Source of the DNA: Nereocystis luetkeana
Lineage: Eukaryota > Sar > Phaeophyceae > Laminariales > Laminariaceae
DNA: 64,000 bases
Reading direction: 5' to 3'
Assembly (NCBI GenBank): GCA_031213475.1
Contig: JARUPZ010000007.1
Location: 8,950,458-9,014,457, forward strand
Shown here: positions 37,505 to 47,937 of the stretch, one piece after another
Layout of the letters: each line of letters starts with the position of its first letter
Numbering within the stretch: the first letter of the stretch is position 1
Made by a program: the position numbers and the translations under genes
The notes under the pieces: model-generated
What the model saw: the letters and a program-made list of their open reading frames with translations, nothing else
The model's database searches: none
Told to the model about the DNA's origin: nothing

Positions 37505-40500
37505 GGTTGTTGTTGTTGTCGTCGTTGTTGTTGTTGTTGCTGTTGTTGCTGTTGGTGTTGGTGGTGGTATTGCCCCCCCCTCCCGTCCCCCCACTCCTTC
37601 AAAGCGGGGCAATGGTGCGTGTGTGTTCGCGGCAGCGTACTCGCACTTGCAGTCTTTCTCAGTCTCCCGCCACCACCATGTATATATATATACATACTTC
37701 ATGTTGCTGGAACACCACGTTGACCGAATATCTGGCACCAATTACCGATACGATACGGCACCCATTTCCATGTCCAGGGCCATGTAAAAACGGTGGGAAT
37801 ATGGAGAAAGATACCTCTTCCCGGTGCTCTTTTTGTATGACAGTCGTCGCCCCCCCCCCTCCCCCCAATGCTTCTTGGATGATGGCGCTCCTTATTTTAT
37901 CATTTGGCAGGTTACGGCGGTGGACTGCTGGAACCAAGCGCTGCGGAAGACGGTGCAGCTGGCGGCAAGGATGGCCGTTTCAGACAGGCGAGCAGAGGGA
38001 CCCCCCCGCCCACCCCTCCATTACATTTACCAACTCCCCCCGTCCCCACTCCTGTTTCGCGTTTTACCACCCCAAGAATAAAAATTAATCCGGCGCTGTC
38101 ATCCATATATGTGTAAGTTCGCCTCACAGGAGGTTGTTACTACTTGGTAGGATGCAGCTCACTCTTCATGCGACCCGCCCATCACCTCACGGCGCTTCTC
38201 GAAGCTTGTTGGTGCAAGCAAATGAATGCCTGCCTTTTGATTGGAAACCCGACGTGCTCCGTCCCGGCATTGTGGGTGATGCGAGGGTCTATTGTCATAC
38301 CAGGTACGAAGTACCAGGTATACGACTATGGCCACGCATGGTATCAAGTACATCCCCCCTCCCCTCTCCCCTGCCGCCTCTGCTAACTTCCCCACCACCT
38401 CGAACCCCCTAAAAGTGTCGAGGTTTTGAGGGGCAAGGTTAAGCATACTGGAGAGCTGCACTTGTCTGCCAAGGCCGAGCAGGCTGGGCGTTCAGCAGCA
38501 GCAGCAGCAGCAGCAGCAGCACCGGCACCAGCAGCACCGGCACCGATACCAACAGCACGTAACGGAGGCGGAAGGGACGGGGGGGGCGGGGATAATGCTG
38601 TTTTCCTAGCCGAGGGGGCTTTGGTCTCTGCTGAGGGTGAGAGGATTGCTGAGGGTGGTGGTGGTGGTGGTGGTGGTGGTGGTGGAGGTGGTGGTGGGTG
38701 GGTGGGGGGTCGGGGTGGCGCCGTGTTCGAGGTGTTCTTTTTTCGTTTTTGTGTTCCTTCGTCGTCCAGTGGGCCATGTTTCGTGGTATTAATAGTAGGC
38801 AGTCTCGGCATCGTGAACCGTTAATAACCGAAAGTTGTTACATTCGGTTTTTTTTTTTTTTTTTTCGGTTTTTCACAAGGCCGATAGCCCTCTTTTTTTT
38901 TTTTTTCTTTTTTTTTTTTTCTTAAATGTCCGGTTTTTATTTTGCCAGAAAATAATATTAAAAAAAAAAAACGGGACGGAAACCGACGGGCATTTTCGGT
39001 TCCACCCCCCCCCCCCCCCCCCCCCCACCGAAATACCGAAATACACCGTTCGTTTTTTTTTGGTGCCGATTCTTCTCTCTTGAGGAGCTCTAAATTTTGT
39101 TAGTAAAAATGGTCAAATATATAGGTTTTTATGTATACCATAGATCCTATTCTGATTTTTTCGGACCGTGTGTATGTAATATTACGGGGGACCATAGTTA
39201 ACAGGACCTATGGTGTACATAAAAACCTATATGTTTAACCATTTTTACTAACAATATTTGGTCCTGTTAACTATGCCCCCCCGTAATAGTAATACTTCGT
39301 ATATACGGTACGCTTGGGGCCCGAGTGTTACGTATTTCCGTCGATAACTTTTTTCTTTTTTTTTTTTCAGCGAAAAATATAAATAATTGGACGCTTGACG
39401 TAGCCCTCCTTAACCCCTTTAGAACCGCAGTCCCGTTTTGGGGACAAATCACTCAAATTCTAAGTAATTTGTCCCCCAAAACGGGACTGCGGTCCTAAAA
39501 GGGTTAAGGGCCCATCCTTAAGGGCTGCAGCCCCGTTTCGGGGGCGAAGCACTCCAGGAATTTCCCTTGCAGGGACTCCCTTTCTTGCTCCCGCCCTTTT
39601 TTTTTGGCGCCGCCTGCCGGCAAAGCTTTATGTTTTCGTGAGCTAGCCCTGTGTTATTACGGGGGACCACAGTAAATAGGACCAAATAATGTTAATGGAA
39701 GACACGCAAATATAGAGGTTTTTGTGTCTACCGTAGGTCCTGTTAACTATGGTCCTCCGTTTTTGCGACGATGAATATCGAGTATCGCACGATACCGAAA
39801 CCAAAAAAAGAAATTGATTGAAACATATTTTTTTTGGGGGGGGGATGAAAGTAAACGCTGTACCAGCGTAGTTTTTTATTTTACGAATTAGGGGAGACGA
39901 AATAGAGTCGAATTTGTGTTCGTGCAGAGCAGTGCTTTACTGTGTGTACTATTTATTTCGGGGGACCATAGTAAGTAGGACCAAATATTGCTAGTAAAAA
40001 TATCAAAATATATACCTGGTAGGTTTTTGTGTCTACCGTAGGTCCTATTTAATATGGCCCCCCCCGGAATAACAGGGTTGGCTATCGCACTAAGTTTTCA
40101 AGTTTTTTTTTTTTGTTTAAAGATGTTGGGTAGTTTATTTACCTAAGTTGAGGAATCCCCCCCCCCCCCCCTCCCCCCCCGCTCGCCGTCAGTCAGAAGA
40201 AAATTGGACCAAAAAAGGTACAGTAGTACCCGAATTGGCCAAAACAGGGTAACATCACTGCGGTCGTAGCACGCGTCTTCAGTACTCCTATAATATCGTA
40301 CTGTAGATCAGATCAGATCAGGTCAGATCAGATCAGATCAGATCCTCTATTCCTTGTGATGTAGGGTAGACATTTTTGGGCAAGACAGATCAATCGGTGT
40401 CTCACACATTTGGACGGAACAGACCAGGTCAGATCAGATCAGATCAGACCCCCTGTTCCTCATGTAAGCAGATATTTCGAGGCTCAAAAATCGTGCAGCA

Positions 40501-43149
40501 GTACGTACCCCTATTTAGTGTTCATAGCATGCCTCGGTCGGTGGTTGGTGGGTGGTGGGTGGTCTGTGATCCCATGGTTGGTGGTCGATGGTTGATCTGG
40601 CGCGCCACGGCACCGTCTTTGCTTGATTATAGTGCAGAAGGGGTGCACGCATTTCTAAAGACCCTCCGGTTCGATGCCACAGCGGCAGTAGAGAGATGAT
40701 ACCAGGTGAGTCGGCTTGTCGCGAGAGAAAGAAAAAAAAAAATGCTTCGAACTTAGCATGTACGGGATAATATATACCAGGTATATTTTTTTAAAAGTTG
40801 AAGCTACTCGCGAAACGGAGATGGCCCCCCGTGAAATGGCTGTGTCGGCGGGGGTGGTTGCGCTGACAGATAGGGGGGTGCACTCGACAGGAGAGATGTA
40901 CTCGATCTCATGCATGGCCGTAGTCGTATGACCATAGACCCTCGCATCCCTACAATGCCGGGACGGAGCGGGGGGGGGGGGGGGGAGGTTCCTCGGCCGA
41001 GGAAGTGCTATTCTCCATGTTGCAGCCTCCGATGTGTAGGTCGTGTTACCCATTTTTATTTGCAAGCCCCATTTGATATGGTGCGCTGTTGTCGGGACCT
41101 CGTCCTGTCTGCGGTCGGGTGGGGGCTGTGTTGTGGAGGTCCCTCACGCGAGTAGCGCCGTTGGCTGGAATGATGCCTGGTGGCCGCCAGGATTATATGT
41201 ATGGTGCCGCCAGGATATTTTTTTTTTGCGGGTGCATATATACCAGGGGTACAGGGGGTGGGGGGGGGGGGGGGGGGGGGGGCAGGGAAACAAAATGCAT
41301 CAGCGCACAGGAGTGCTGGCAGGATCAAGTAGCGCCCATGCCGCACGTACGGCTCCTCGAATGGTACTGTTACGGGGGATCATAGTTAAGAGGACCAAAT
41401 ATTGTTGGTAAGAAAGGTACCATGGTAAAATATACCAGGTATAGGTTTTCATGTATACCATAGGTCCTATTAACTATGGTCCCCCGCAATAGCTCGGACC
41501 CTTCTTTTGTATTACCCCCCGATCGCGCAGTAGGCCGCTGCTGCAACCGCCACTTCTTTTATCGTCAATATTCCCCCCTGAAATCCCTCCAAGCGGCTTG
41601 GGATGTTTGTCAGAAATTGTACGTGTAGAACATGTTTTTTTTTTTTTTTGCAGTTTTGAGTTCCACGATTTTGGTATACCCGGCCATGCATGACATGAGT
41701 ACGTCACTTCTCCCCCCCCCTGCCTACACCGGAAAATAAATCAACTCATTGAAGCTGTCGTCCATTGCAAGTCCGCCTCAAAAACGGTTCTTAGTAGGAT
41801 GCAGCTCACCCTCCATGCGACTCGCCAGATATATACCTCACGGCGCTTCGCGCTTGGTGCAAGCAATGTCTGCCTGGTCGGTGAAAACCCGACATGCTCC
41901 GTCCCGGCATTGCAGGGATGCGAGGGTCTATGGTCATACGACTACGGCCATGCATGAGATCGAGTACATCTCTCCTATCGAGTACACCCCCACCTGGCTC
42001 GACCCGCCCCCGGGCCCGCCCACAACAACTAATTCACCAATTCAACTTTATTGTCAATGAACGTTCTTCTTGTTCCCCCCCCCCCCACCACCCCCCCTCC
42101 TCCCCCCCCGCGCGTTTTCCTTCCCCTTTCTCCCCGCTTCCTCCCCCCTGCCCCTCTTTCCCCCTGCCCTTCCTCCCCCCCCCCTCCCGTCCCCTCCCCT
42201 CTAGAGGGGGAGGAGGAGGAGGACCGCGTGATCAGCAAGGCCACGCCGGCGTCCGAGTACGGCGCCCTACAGCCTCGTCGTCGCCATTCGCTTCCTAGAG
42301 CGCAGCGCCTTCGACACCCTGGCGAGGCTCGTCGACCCTCGAGGCGGCTACCTCCTCCTGTCCACCTTCATCGAGGAGGAGAGGGAGACGCCGCCCTCCC
42401 TGCCGAGGCTAGCTGGACAAGAGAGCGAGGGGAGGGGTAAGGGAGGGGGGCGTGGGAGGGAGGGAGGGAGGGGAGTGGTGACCTTGGGACGGAGGGGGCG
42501 TGGGGGCTGGGAGCGATAAGCGTGGGAGGGGGGAGGGTGGGGGGAGTAAGCCTGGAGACAAGGGGGAGGGGGAGTGTTGAAGGGGACTGGGGAGATGGGG
42601 GACGCGGCAGCGATAAGCGTGGGGGGTCAGGGGCGCGGGTTTGGGGCGGGGGGGCGGGAGCCCGAGGGGTGGGAGGGCGGGGGGTGGGCGCGAGGGACGT
42701 CAGAGTGCGGCGGGAGGGGGGAGCGAGGCAGCAGGGGCGAGCGTGGGGGGTGGGAGCAGCGTGGGAGGGGGAAGCAGGGGAGGGGAGGGCGAGGGACGCT
42801 GGAGAAAGGGACGGGGGGCCCTGGGTGCGGATACCTTTGCTAGTGGTGGTGGTGGTGGTGGTGGTGGTGGCGGCGGTAGCGGCGGTAGCGGCGGTAGCGG
42901 GGGCAAGAAGGGAAAGAAAGGGCCGCGTTCCGCGGCGGCGGTGCTGTCGGCAGCGGTGGGAGCCGCGACCATGGCGAGGTGGCCGCACGACAGCCCCAGG
43001 GACCCGAAAAAATCCTGAGAAGGGGCGAGCTCGCGCAGTATTTCAGGGACCGACACGGGTTCGAGGTGGTCGAGGATAGCGTCGACCGTCTCCCGGACGG
43101 ACGCCCGGTGGCGTGCTTCCTGGCGCGTAGGGTGAGGAGGGCGATATAG
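28673..43149 (+). CDS. Membrane-anchored rhodanese-like / SAM-dependent methyltransferase fusion
   Basis: Predicted S-adenosylmethionine methyltransferase with an N-terminal rhodanese-like domain. Exons: 28673-28834, 33519-33613, 35230-35423, 35977-36070, 37206-37281, 37911-37987, 38416-38636, 42236-42436 and a terminal exon ending with TAG at 43149. Splice phases agree through exon 8. Residues 10-29 are hydrophobic and followed by a basic stretch, suggesting a signal anchor. Rhodanese motifs are VLDLREEDRF (55-64) and GSHNIP; the active-site loop after RLLVLIPP has no cysteine, so sulfurtransferase activity is unlikely. A linker (LFTPSPFLTRAAV) leads to methyltransferase motif I, DIGCGAGRD (189-197), then VTAVDCW, YSLVVAIRFL and GGYLLLSTF. 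The C-terminus carries RRGELAQYF and DGRPVACFLARR. Rhodanese plus methyltransferase fusions of this layout are a known family. The exon 6 donor appears to be GC rather than GT. Exon 7 contains an Ala/Pro-rich insertion. The exon 8-9 junction is unresolved: the best donor gives phase 1, but the conserved C-terminal frame needs another phase. Substrate unknown. Confidence 0.87.
30622..30960 (+). repeat. Dispersed repeat interrupted by a MITE
   Basis: The same repeat split by the TA-flanked MITE at 30677-30783; both halves align to the 41.7-kb copy. Confidence 0.75.
30677..30783. mobile_element. TA-flanked MITE, diverged copy
   Basis: Ends mutated to TTTCGGGGG and CTCCGCAA. Inserted in the dispersed repeat between TTCTTAGT and TAGGATGCAG; the empty form TTCTTAGTAGGATGCAG is at 41784-41800. 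Confidence 0.8.
31195..32308 (-). repeat. 1.1-kb inverted duplication, copy B
   Basis: Inverse partner of 5481-6625, inside the first intron of the rhodanese-methyltransferase gene. Flanks outside the matching block are unrelated, so this is a dispersed element or segmental copy, not one large palindrome. No reverse transcriptase or transposase motif is visible in either copy. Confidence 0.85.
32440..33015. repeat. Minisatellite that switches strand
   Basis: Units of about 45-50 bp. The left half (32440-32715) reads CACGAAACATACCTTGACAC with C runs; from about 32745 the inverse reads GGTGTTTCGTGGGGG with G runs; it switches back near 32990. In an intron of the methyltransferase gene. Confidence 0.6.
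34140..34535 (-). repeat. Dispersed repeat, inverted, interrupted by a MITE
   Basis: Inverse copy (GGGTTTTCGCCGACCAGGCA, ATGGAGGGTGAGCTG) containing the MITE at 34278-34384 and two poly-G tracts. A further partial inverse copy lies at 40875-40970. Confidence 0.7.
34278..34384. mobile_element. TA-flanked MITE (TTACGGGGG family)
   Basis: 107-bp foldback with TTACGGGGGACCATAG and its inverse at the ends, flanked by TA on both sides. It is inserted in a dispersed repeat whose unoccupied form at 40948-40965 reads CATCCCTACAATGCC, so the target was TA and was duplicated. Confidence 0.85.
34790..35215 (+). repeat. Imperfect (TTACCG) hexamer array in an intron
   Basis: About 420 bp of TTACCG/CTACCG repeats immediately upstream of the exon at 35230. 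It produces long open frames of Leu-Pro, Val-Thr and Tyr-Arg repeats that are not genes. Confidence 0.75.
37320..37565 (+). repeat. (GTT)n microsatellite, about 240 bp
   Basis: Nearly pure GTT repeats with a few interruptions, starting some 40 bp after the exon ending at 37281. Confidence 0.9.
38090..38355 (+). repeat. Dispersed GGATGCAGCTCACC repeat
   Basis: In the methyltransferase-gene intron 37988-38415. Carries two TACCAGGTA words (38302 and 38315) in the segment GTCATACnnnnTACGACT, where other copies have none. Confidence 0.7.
39182..39286. mobile_element. TA-flanked MITE
   Basis: Intact 105-bp copy between TA dinucleotides. The internal part is in the opposite orientation to that of 39657 (GGACCTATGGTGTACATAAA first), showing that the two ends are interchangeable. 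Confidence 0.8.
39414..39503. mobile_element. piggyBac-like MITE
   Basis: 90 bp with perfect TTAA on both sides (39410-39413 and 39504-39507) and near-perfect inverted arms, separated by a short AT-rich centre. Confidence 0.85.
39657..39762. mobile_element. TA-flanked MITE
   Basis: Copy with GTCTACCGTAGGTCC internal block and no embedded TACCWGGTA insertion, useful as an uninterrupted reference. The right end is eroded. Confidence 0.75.
39956..40071. mobile_element. TA-flanked MITE with internal 7-bp insertion
   Basis: Longer than its relatives by CCTGGTA inserted after AAATATATA (reads TATACCTGGTAGG). Confidence 0.75.
41370..41489. mobile_element. TA-flanked MITE with two internal insertions
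   Basis: Carries CCATGGTA after GGTA and CCAGGTA after TATA compared with the 47090 copy. Both additions regenerate a TA at their right edge. Confidence 0.8.
41735..41975 (+). repeat. Dispersed GGATGCAGCTCACC repeat, reference copy
   Basis: About 240 bp: TCATTGAAGCTGTCGTCC, AGTAGGATGCAGCTCACC, GTCTGCCTGGTCGGTGAAAA, CGTCCCGGCATTGCAGGGAT, then TCATACGACTACGGCCATGC. Ends at GAGATCGAGTACA near pyrimidine-rich sequence. No coding potential or known family recognised. Confidence 0.75.
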
Positions 43150-43864
43150 GGGGGGGGGTGGGGGGGGGGGGGGGGGGACTGGGGGCGGGGGAGGGGGGGG
43201 GGCAGAGGGAGGAGGCGGGGGGGGGGGGGGGGGGGGGGGGGCCGTACTTAATTGTTGCTTGCTTTTGTCATTCGACCATTGAACCATTGACCCGCCAATC
43301 CCTTTCGAGACGGAGCAAGTGGGGGGGGGGGGGGGGGGGTACTATTTGTTGCTTGCCTTAGTTGTGCGAAGTGTGACCGGAGACCCCTTTTCGAGATGGA
43401 GAGGACAGGAAGGTCATCGAACCACTCGGGCTTGTGTTGAATGTTTCTTTAGGCACTCTTCATGCGGCGTCGTTTGCTTGTGGTTCGTCTGCTTGCCGAC
43501 CAGGGAGAGCCCAACCGCGGAAGCTGCTGGCCTATCGAAACGCCTCGTATCATGGAAATAAATTGGTAAAAATTGCTTCTTTCAGAGATTACCCGTGCGG
43601 TTGACTCTTCTCGTAGCGGTGTTCTTCGTGTTATTATGTCTCCGTCGCCATTCTTCCCTTGTCCGGTTTTCATGCGCCTGATCCCCCCTCCCCTCCCCTC
43701 CCCTCCCCTCCCCTCCCCTCCCCTCCTCCTCCCCTCCCCTCCTCCTCCCCCCCCCCCAAAAAAAAACGAATTGAAACGATCGACAAAAGTTACCCTTGGT
43801 AGTGAGCTCTCCCAGCAATGCTAGCAACACCTCCTCGGCCGCGAGCCCATGGAAAGACAATGGC

Positions 43865-44049
43865 CAGCGCTTCCAACAGCAGCAGCAGCAGCAGCCCCAG
43901 CATCACCATCAACAGCAACAGCATCAACACCAGCAGCAGCAGCAGCAGCAGCAGCACGATCAGCAGCGGCAGCAGCACGATCAGCAGCAGCAGCAGCAGC
44001 ACGATCAGCAGCAGCAGCAGCACCAGCACCAGCAGCAGCACCATCAGCT

Positions 44050-44088
<39 letters not shown>

Positions 44089-44110
44089 GCAGCAACAGCA
44101 ACAGCGGCCA
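43865..44110 (+). repeat. (CAG)n microsatellite
   Basis: CAG-dominated run downstream of the methyltransferase gene, followed at 44340-44545 by a GGT/GTT run. Long poly-Gln, poly-Ala and poly-Val frames here are repeat artefacts. Confidence 0.85.
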
Positions 44111-44760
44111 TGGGACCTCCCCGAGCCCCCCATCGCGTCACCACCGTCCCCGTCCCTATCCCTATCCCCATCCCCATCTCCGTCCCCCTACCGTCTACGA
44201 CATTCGCCGCCGCCGCCGCCGCCCCCCCGACCTGCAAATAGCTTCAATATCATACCGCCCGGGGAGAAAGAGCGCCGATCGCCCGCAAGAAGTTTCCCGT
44301 CATTTTCTTCGACCCTCGTGAACCCCTCCGAAGGCGAGGAGGATGGCTGTGGCGGAGACGGTGGTGGTGATGGTGGTGGTAGTGGTGGTGTTGGTGTTGT
44401 TGGTGTTGGTGGTGTTGGTGCTGGTGCTGGTGTTGGTGTTGGTGTTGGTGGTGGTGGTGTTGGTGGTGTTGGTGCTGGTGCTGGTGGTGGTGGTGGTGTT
44501 GGTGCTGGTGCTGGTGGTGGTGGTGGTGGTGTTGGTGGTGGGAGTGACGAAGGTGGTGGCGATCGCAGCGAGCCGTGGAGCGGCTATTCTGGTGTCGGTT
44601 CAGGATCGGTTCGAAATTTCGCCGTGAGGCAAATACGCTGAAATAGGAGGAGGAGGCCGCGGTGTGACCTCTTCTGACAGACCGCTCCCCCTGGTCTAAA
44701 AACAGTATAATAGGGCCCAAAGAGGCCTTGCTTGACACGTCCGGAAAAACCGATCTCCTG

Positions 44761-44886
44761 TTACGGGGGGGCATAGTGAATAGGACCAACTATTGTTAGT
44801 AAAAATAGGTAAATATATACCAGGTACCGGGTAGGTTTTTGTCTGTACCGTACCTGGTAGGTCCTATCGACTATGGTCCCCCGTAA
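44761..44886. mobile_element. TA-flanked MITE with three internal insertions
   Basis: 126 bp. Has CCAGGTA and CCGGGTA in series after TATATA, and CCTGGTA between CCGTA and GGTCC, where other copies read CCGTAGGTCC. Confidence 0.8.
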
Positions 44887-46466
44887 CAACATATACCAGG
44901 TGCAGTTTATTTCTATATATACCGCTCTGACCGGGGATTTAGTCACCGTTTGGACTCTGATGTGAACGTACATTCGCGGCTAGAGCTGGACGAGAACATG
45001 ATCACCTTTTGCACTCCGTCGATCAGGGCGGTATTCACAACGCATTTCCCGCTAAGGCTGCCTAGGTTTGCGCCTGGCCTCACCGAATGGCGGCGGAGAG
45101 TTTTCGTTTGGGCGTGGTGTCCTGAAGGAGGGTACGGTGGCTACGGCGACCGCACAGGCGTTTATAGGGACAAACAAAGCACTCGGGAATTAGCGTGGGA
45201 TCATTTCGCTGTCCTCAAATCTAGCACTCCCAATACTCACGTTTTTGTTGGAGGGGAGCTACATACTTGGAATTTTTACGCGGGTTAATGCTCGCTGTCG
45301 CCCAAATTTAGCACTCCGTCCACTCACGTTGTTCGAGAGGGAGCTTGGAATTTTGCTCGACCCATGTCTTCCAAGCCGTCGAATTTAGCACTCTTCCCAC
45401 GTTTTTGGGGAAAGGCCTCAGTCAGGAGGGTTTCCCCCCCAGTGAGGCGGTGGTGGTGGTGGTGTGCCTGTGGGAGCATTTTGACCGCCATATAGAGGGA
45501 AGCCGCCTTATTCGTTGCAGGTGAAGAGCGCAATTCCCCAGTGGCGCCGAGAGATTTTGACCGCATTGTATCGGGATACCGCCTTTACTCAGACCGCCTT
45601 ATCCCCTTCTAGAACCGCAGTCCCCTTTTGGGGACAAACTACTTGAAATTTGAGTGGAGCTATACATGTACTTGGAATTAGTGTGGAGCTGTTTTTTACA
45701 GTCGTCAAATTTGGGAGTCCCATGTATTTTGGGGAGGAGCTACTGCTGTAACGTATTCATTACGCCTAAAACACCCCCCAGGGGAGATGTTTTTTTTCAC
45801 ACTTCTTGAAAATATTATCACCGGGTGTGCTTGTGCAGGGGTGTGTGCTATCTACCCCTTCCCCCCCCCCCCCCCGGTGGTCAGCACCATGCACGGGGAG
45901 CCCTGCAGCTGGGAGGTGTGATCACGAGGGGGTGTTATAACGGTACAACATTGGTTGCTAAAACGAGCGCGAACAGACTCAGCCAGATGGCAGCGGGCGT
46001 GATAACGAGGGTGTGTGCAAGGGGTATCTTCGATGGTTGAGGTGTGCGAACAGACCCCGGCCAGATATGCGAGGGGGGGGGGGGGGGGGTGACAACCAGG
46101 GGGTGTGATACTGGAACAAGGGGTGTGCTAACGCGTCAGAGTCTTTGGTCTACTACTGTAAAATCAGTTTTTGCTTTTGCACTCCGCAATGCCGATACTG
46201 GAACAAGGGGTGTGCTAACGCGTCAGAGTCTTTGGTCTCCATCCACGTTGCGAGGACAAGACGGCAGAAAGAACCCCCCCCCCCACTATTATTAGTAGTA
46301 ATAGGAGTCAACCCTTCCATTAATAGTAAGTAGAAGTAGTGTGGCGTTCGATTTTTTTCGTTCCCCCCCATGTGTACAATTTTGATTTTACCCTTTTAGG
46401 ACTGCAGTCAGTCCTGTTTTGAGGACAAGCTACTTAAAATTCGACCGGTCGGCGTGTGTTCCCTAA

Positions 46467-46565
46467 CCCTTTTAGAACTCCAGTCCCGTTTTGGGGACAC
46501 ACCAGCCAGATTCCAAGTAGTTTGTCCCAATTGGTCCCCAAAGCGAGACTGCAGTCCTAAAAAGG
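46467..46565. mobile_element. piggyBac-like MITE, variant arm
   Basis: Left arm has AGAACTCCAGTCCCG and right arm CGAGACTGCAGTCC, a subfamily shared with 15812, 47843 and 52837. Left flank CTAA. Confidence 0.7.
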
Positions 46566-46594
46566 CTAAACGGGACTGCCGTTCTAAATGTTAA

Positions 46595-46683
46595 CCCTTC
46601 TAGAACCGCAGTCCCGTTTTGGGGACAAATTACTTATAATTTGATTGGTTTGTCCCCAAAACGGGACTGCGGTTCTAAAAGGG
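46595..46683. mobile_element. piggyBac-like MITE
   Basis: Left TTAA intact, right TTAT. Only 29 bp after the previous copy, so this is a preferred insertion cluster. Broken relatives lie at 46391-46441 and 45602-45656. Confidence 0.75.
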
Positions 46684-47089
46684 TTATACCAATTGTTAAC
46701 GTAACGCGATTCGACGAGAAGAACAGAAATATTACATTAACTCTGTAATACATACATACCTGGTACAGCAGATAAATTTCAGGCGGAACTAACTCCAGGC
46801 AGGCGGTGAAAACGAAGGAAGGTTTATACGCGCCGAAGTGGGGGGAGGAGGAGCGCCGGCTTCGTACGCATGTAACAACTCCGGAACAACTATCGATCTA
46901 TCTATTATTATACCAATCTATCTAATATTAGTAGTATCTATCTGTTGTTTGGATCTATCTGTCTGAGGAACGAAAAGAGAGGGAGCTGGACAAAAAGTCC
47001 GGGCAGATACAGTTCGATGGGACCGAATATAAAAAAAATGAGTACTTGTACCCTCCGTGGTTACAATATAACAACAACAAACAGTGGTA

Positions 47090-47194
47090 TTACGGGGGGC
47101 CATAGTTAACAGGACCAAACATTGTTCGTAACAATGGTTAAATATATAGGTTTTTATGTATACCATAGGTCCTGTTAACCAGGGTCCCCCGTAA
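47090..47194. mobile_element. TA-flanked MITE
   Basis: Clean 105-bp copy between TA dinucleotides without internal insertions (GTTAAATATATAGGTTTT). Confidence 0.8.
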
Positions 47195-47472
47195 TAGTAG
47201 CGAGACGTACGTACGTGCATAAACTTGCATTATTGTTACTACTCGTACTTCCACCAACAAACAAGACAACAATCAAAGTTGAGTCTTGAACGTGCATCGC
47301 AACAAAGAAAAATACGCAAGAAGAGGGGGTGGGAGATTGTAGAGACAGCGTACGTACTATTAATAGCACCTCGGCCTACTGTTACAGTAGTAGGTACCAG
47401 GTATGATACAAAACAAGATAACTATCTGGGAGCAGCCTTCTCGGCGGCACTTCTTCCTCGCGACTTTGTGAA

Positions 47473-47560
47473 CCCTTTTAGAACCGCAGTCCCGTTCTGG
47501 GGACAAACCAGTCAAATTTCAAGTAGTTTTGTCCCCAAACGGACTGCGGTTCTAAAGGGG
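47473..47560. mobile_element. piggyBac-like MITE
   Basis: Right TTAA intact, left flank reduced to GTGAA. One base missing in the right arm (AAACGGACTGC). Confidence 0.75.
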
Positions 47561-47566
47561 TTAACA

Positions 47567-47674
47567 TTACGGGGGGACCATAGTTAATAGGACCTATGGT
47601 ATAGATAAAAAACAATATATTTGACCATTTTTACCAACAATATTCGGTCCTATTAACTATGGTCCCCCGTAGTA
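47567..47674. mobile_element. TA-flanked MITE
   Basis: Lies immediately next to a TTAA-flanked MITE ending at 47560. Internal block in the reverse orientation (GGACCTATGGTATAGAT). Confidence 0.75.
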
Positions 47675-47842
47675 ATAGTATGATCTGGAAAGAGGCACAC
47701 TGCCGCAGCACAATAACGCCACGTACACACACTTTCGCATTATTCTACTCGTACTTTTCGCGACCAGATGATAACATTACAATACCTGGTACAATAAATT
47801 GCATCGCAACTAAAAAAAAGAAGAGGGAACTGGACATTCTAA

Positions 47843-47937
47843 CCTAGGACTCCAGTCTCGTTTTGGGGCAAGTCACTCGAATTCCAAGTACTTTTGTCCC
47901 CAACTGTCCCCAGAACGAGACTGCAGTCCTAAAAGGG
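47843..47937. mobile_element. piggyBac-like MITE, variant arm
   Basis: Left end shortened (CCTAGGACTCCAG); right end AAAAGGG followed by TTAA. Confidence 0.65.

Noticed and set aside
37139..37787. Long Thr-, Gln-, Val- or Leu-repeat frames
   Set aside because: Generated by the (GTT)n run in an intron of the methyltransferase gene.
43796..44641. Open frames of poly-Gln, poly-Ala and Gly-Val
   Set aside because: Pure consequence of CAG and GGT microsatellites; no motif outside the repeat and no splice-linked neighbours.
44950..45288. Plus-strand open frame of 112 codons
   Set aside because: Composition looks protein-like, but its end overlaps loosely repeated text (GGAGCT...TTGGAATTTT) that recurs at 45340 and 45650, and no family was recognised.
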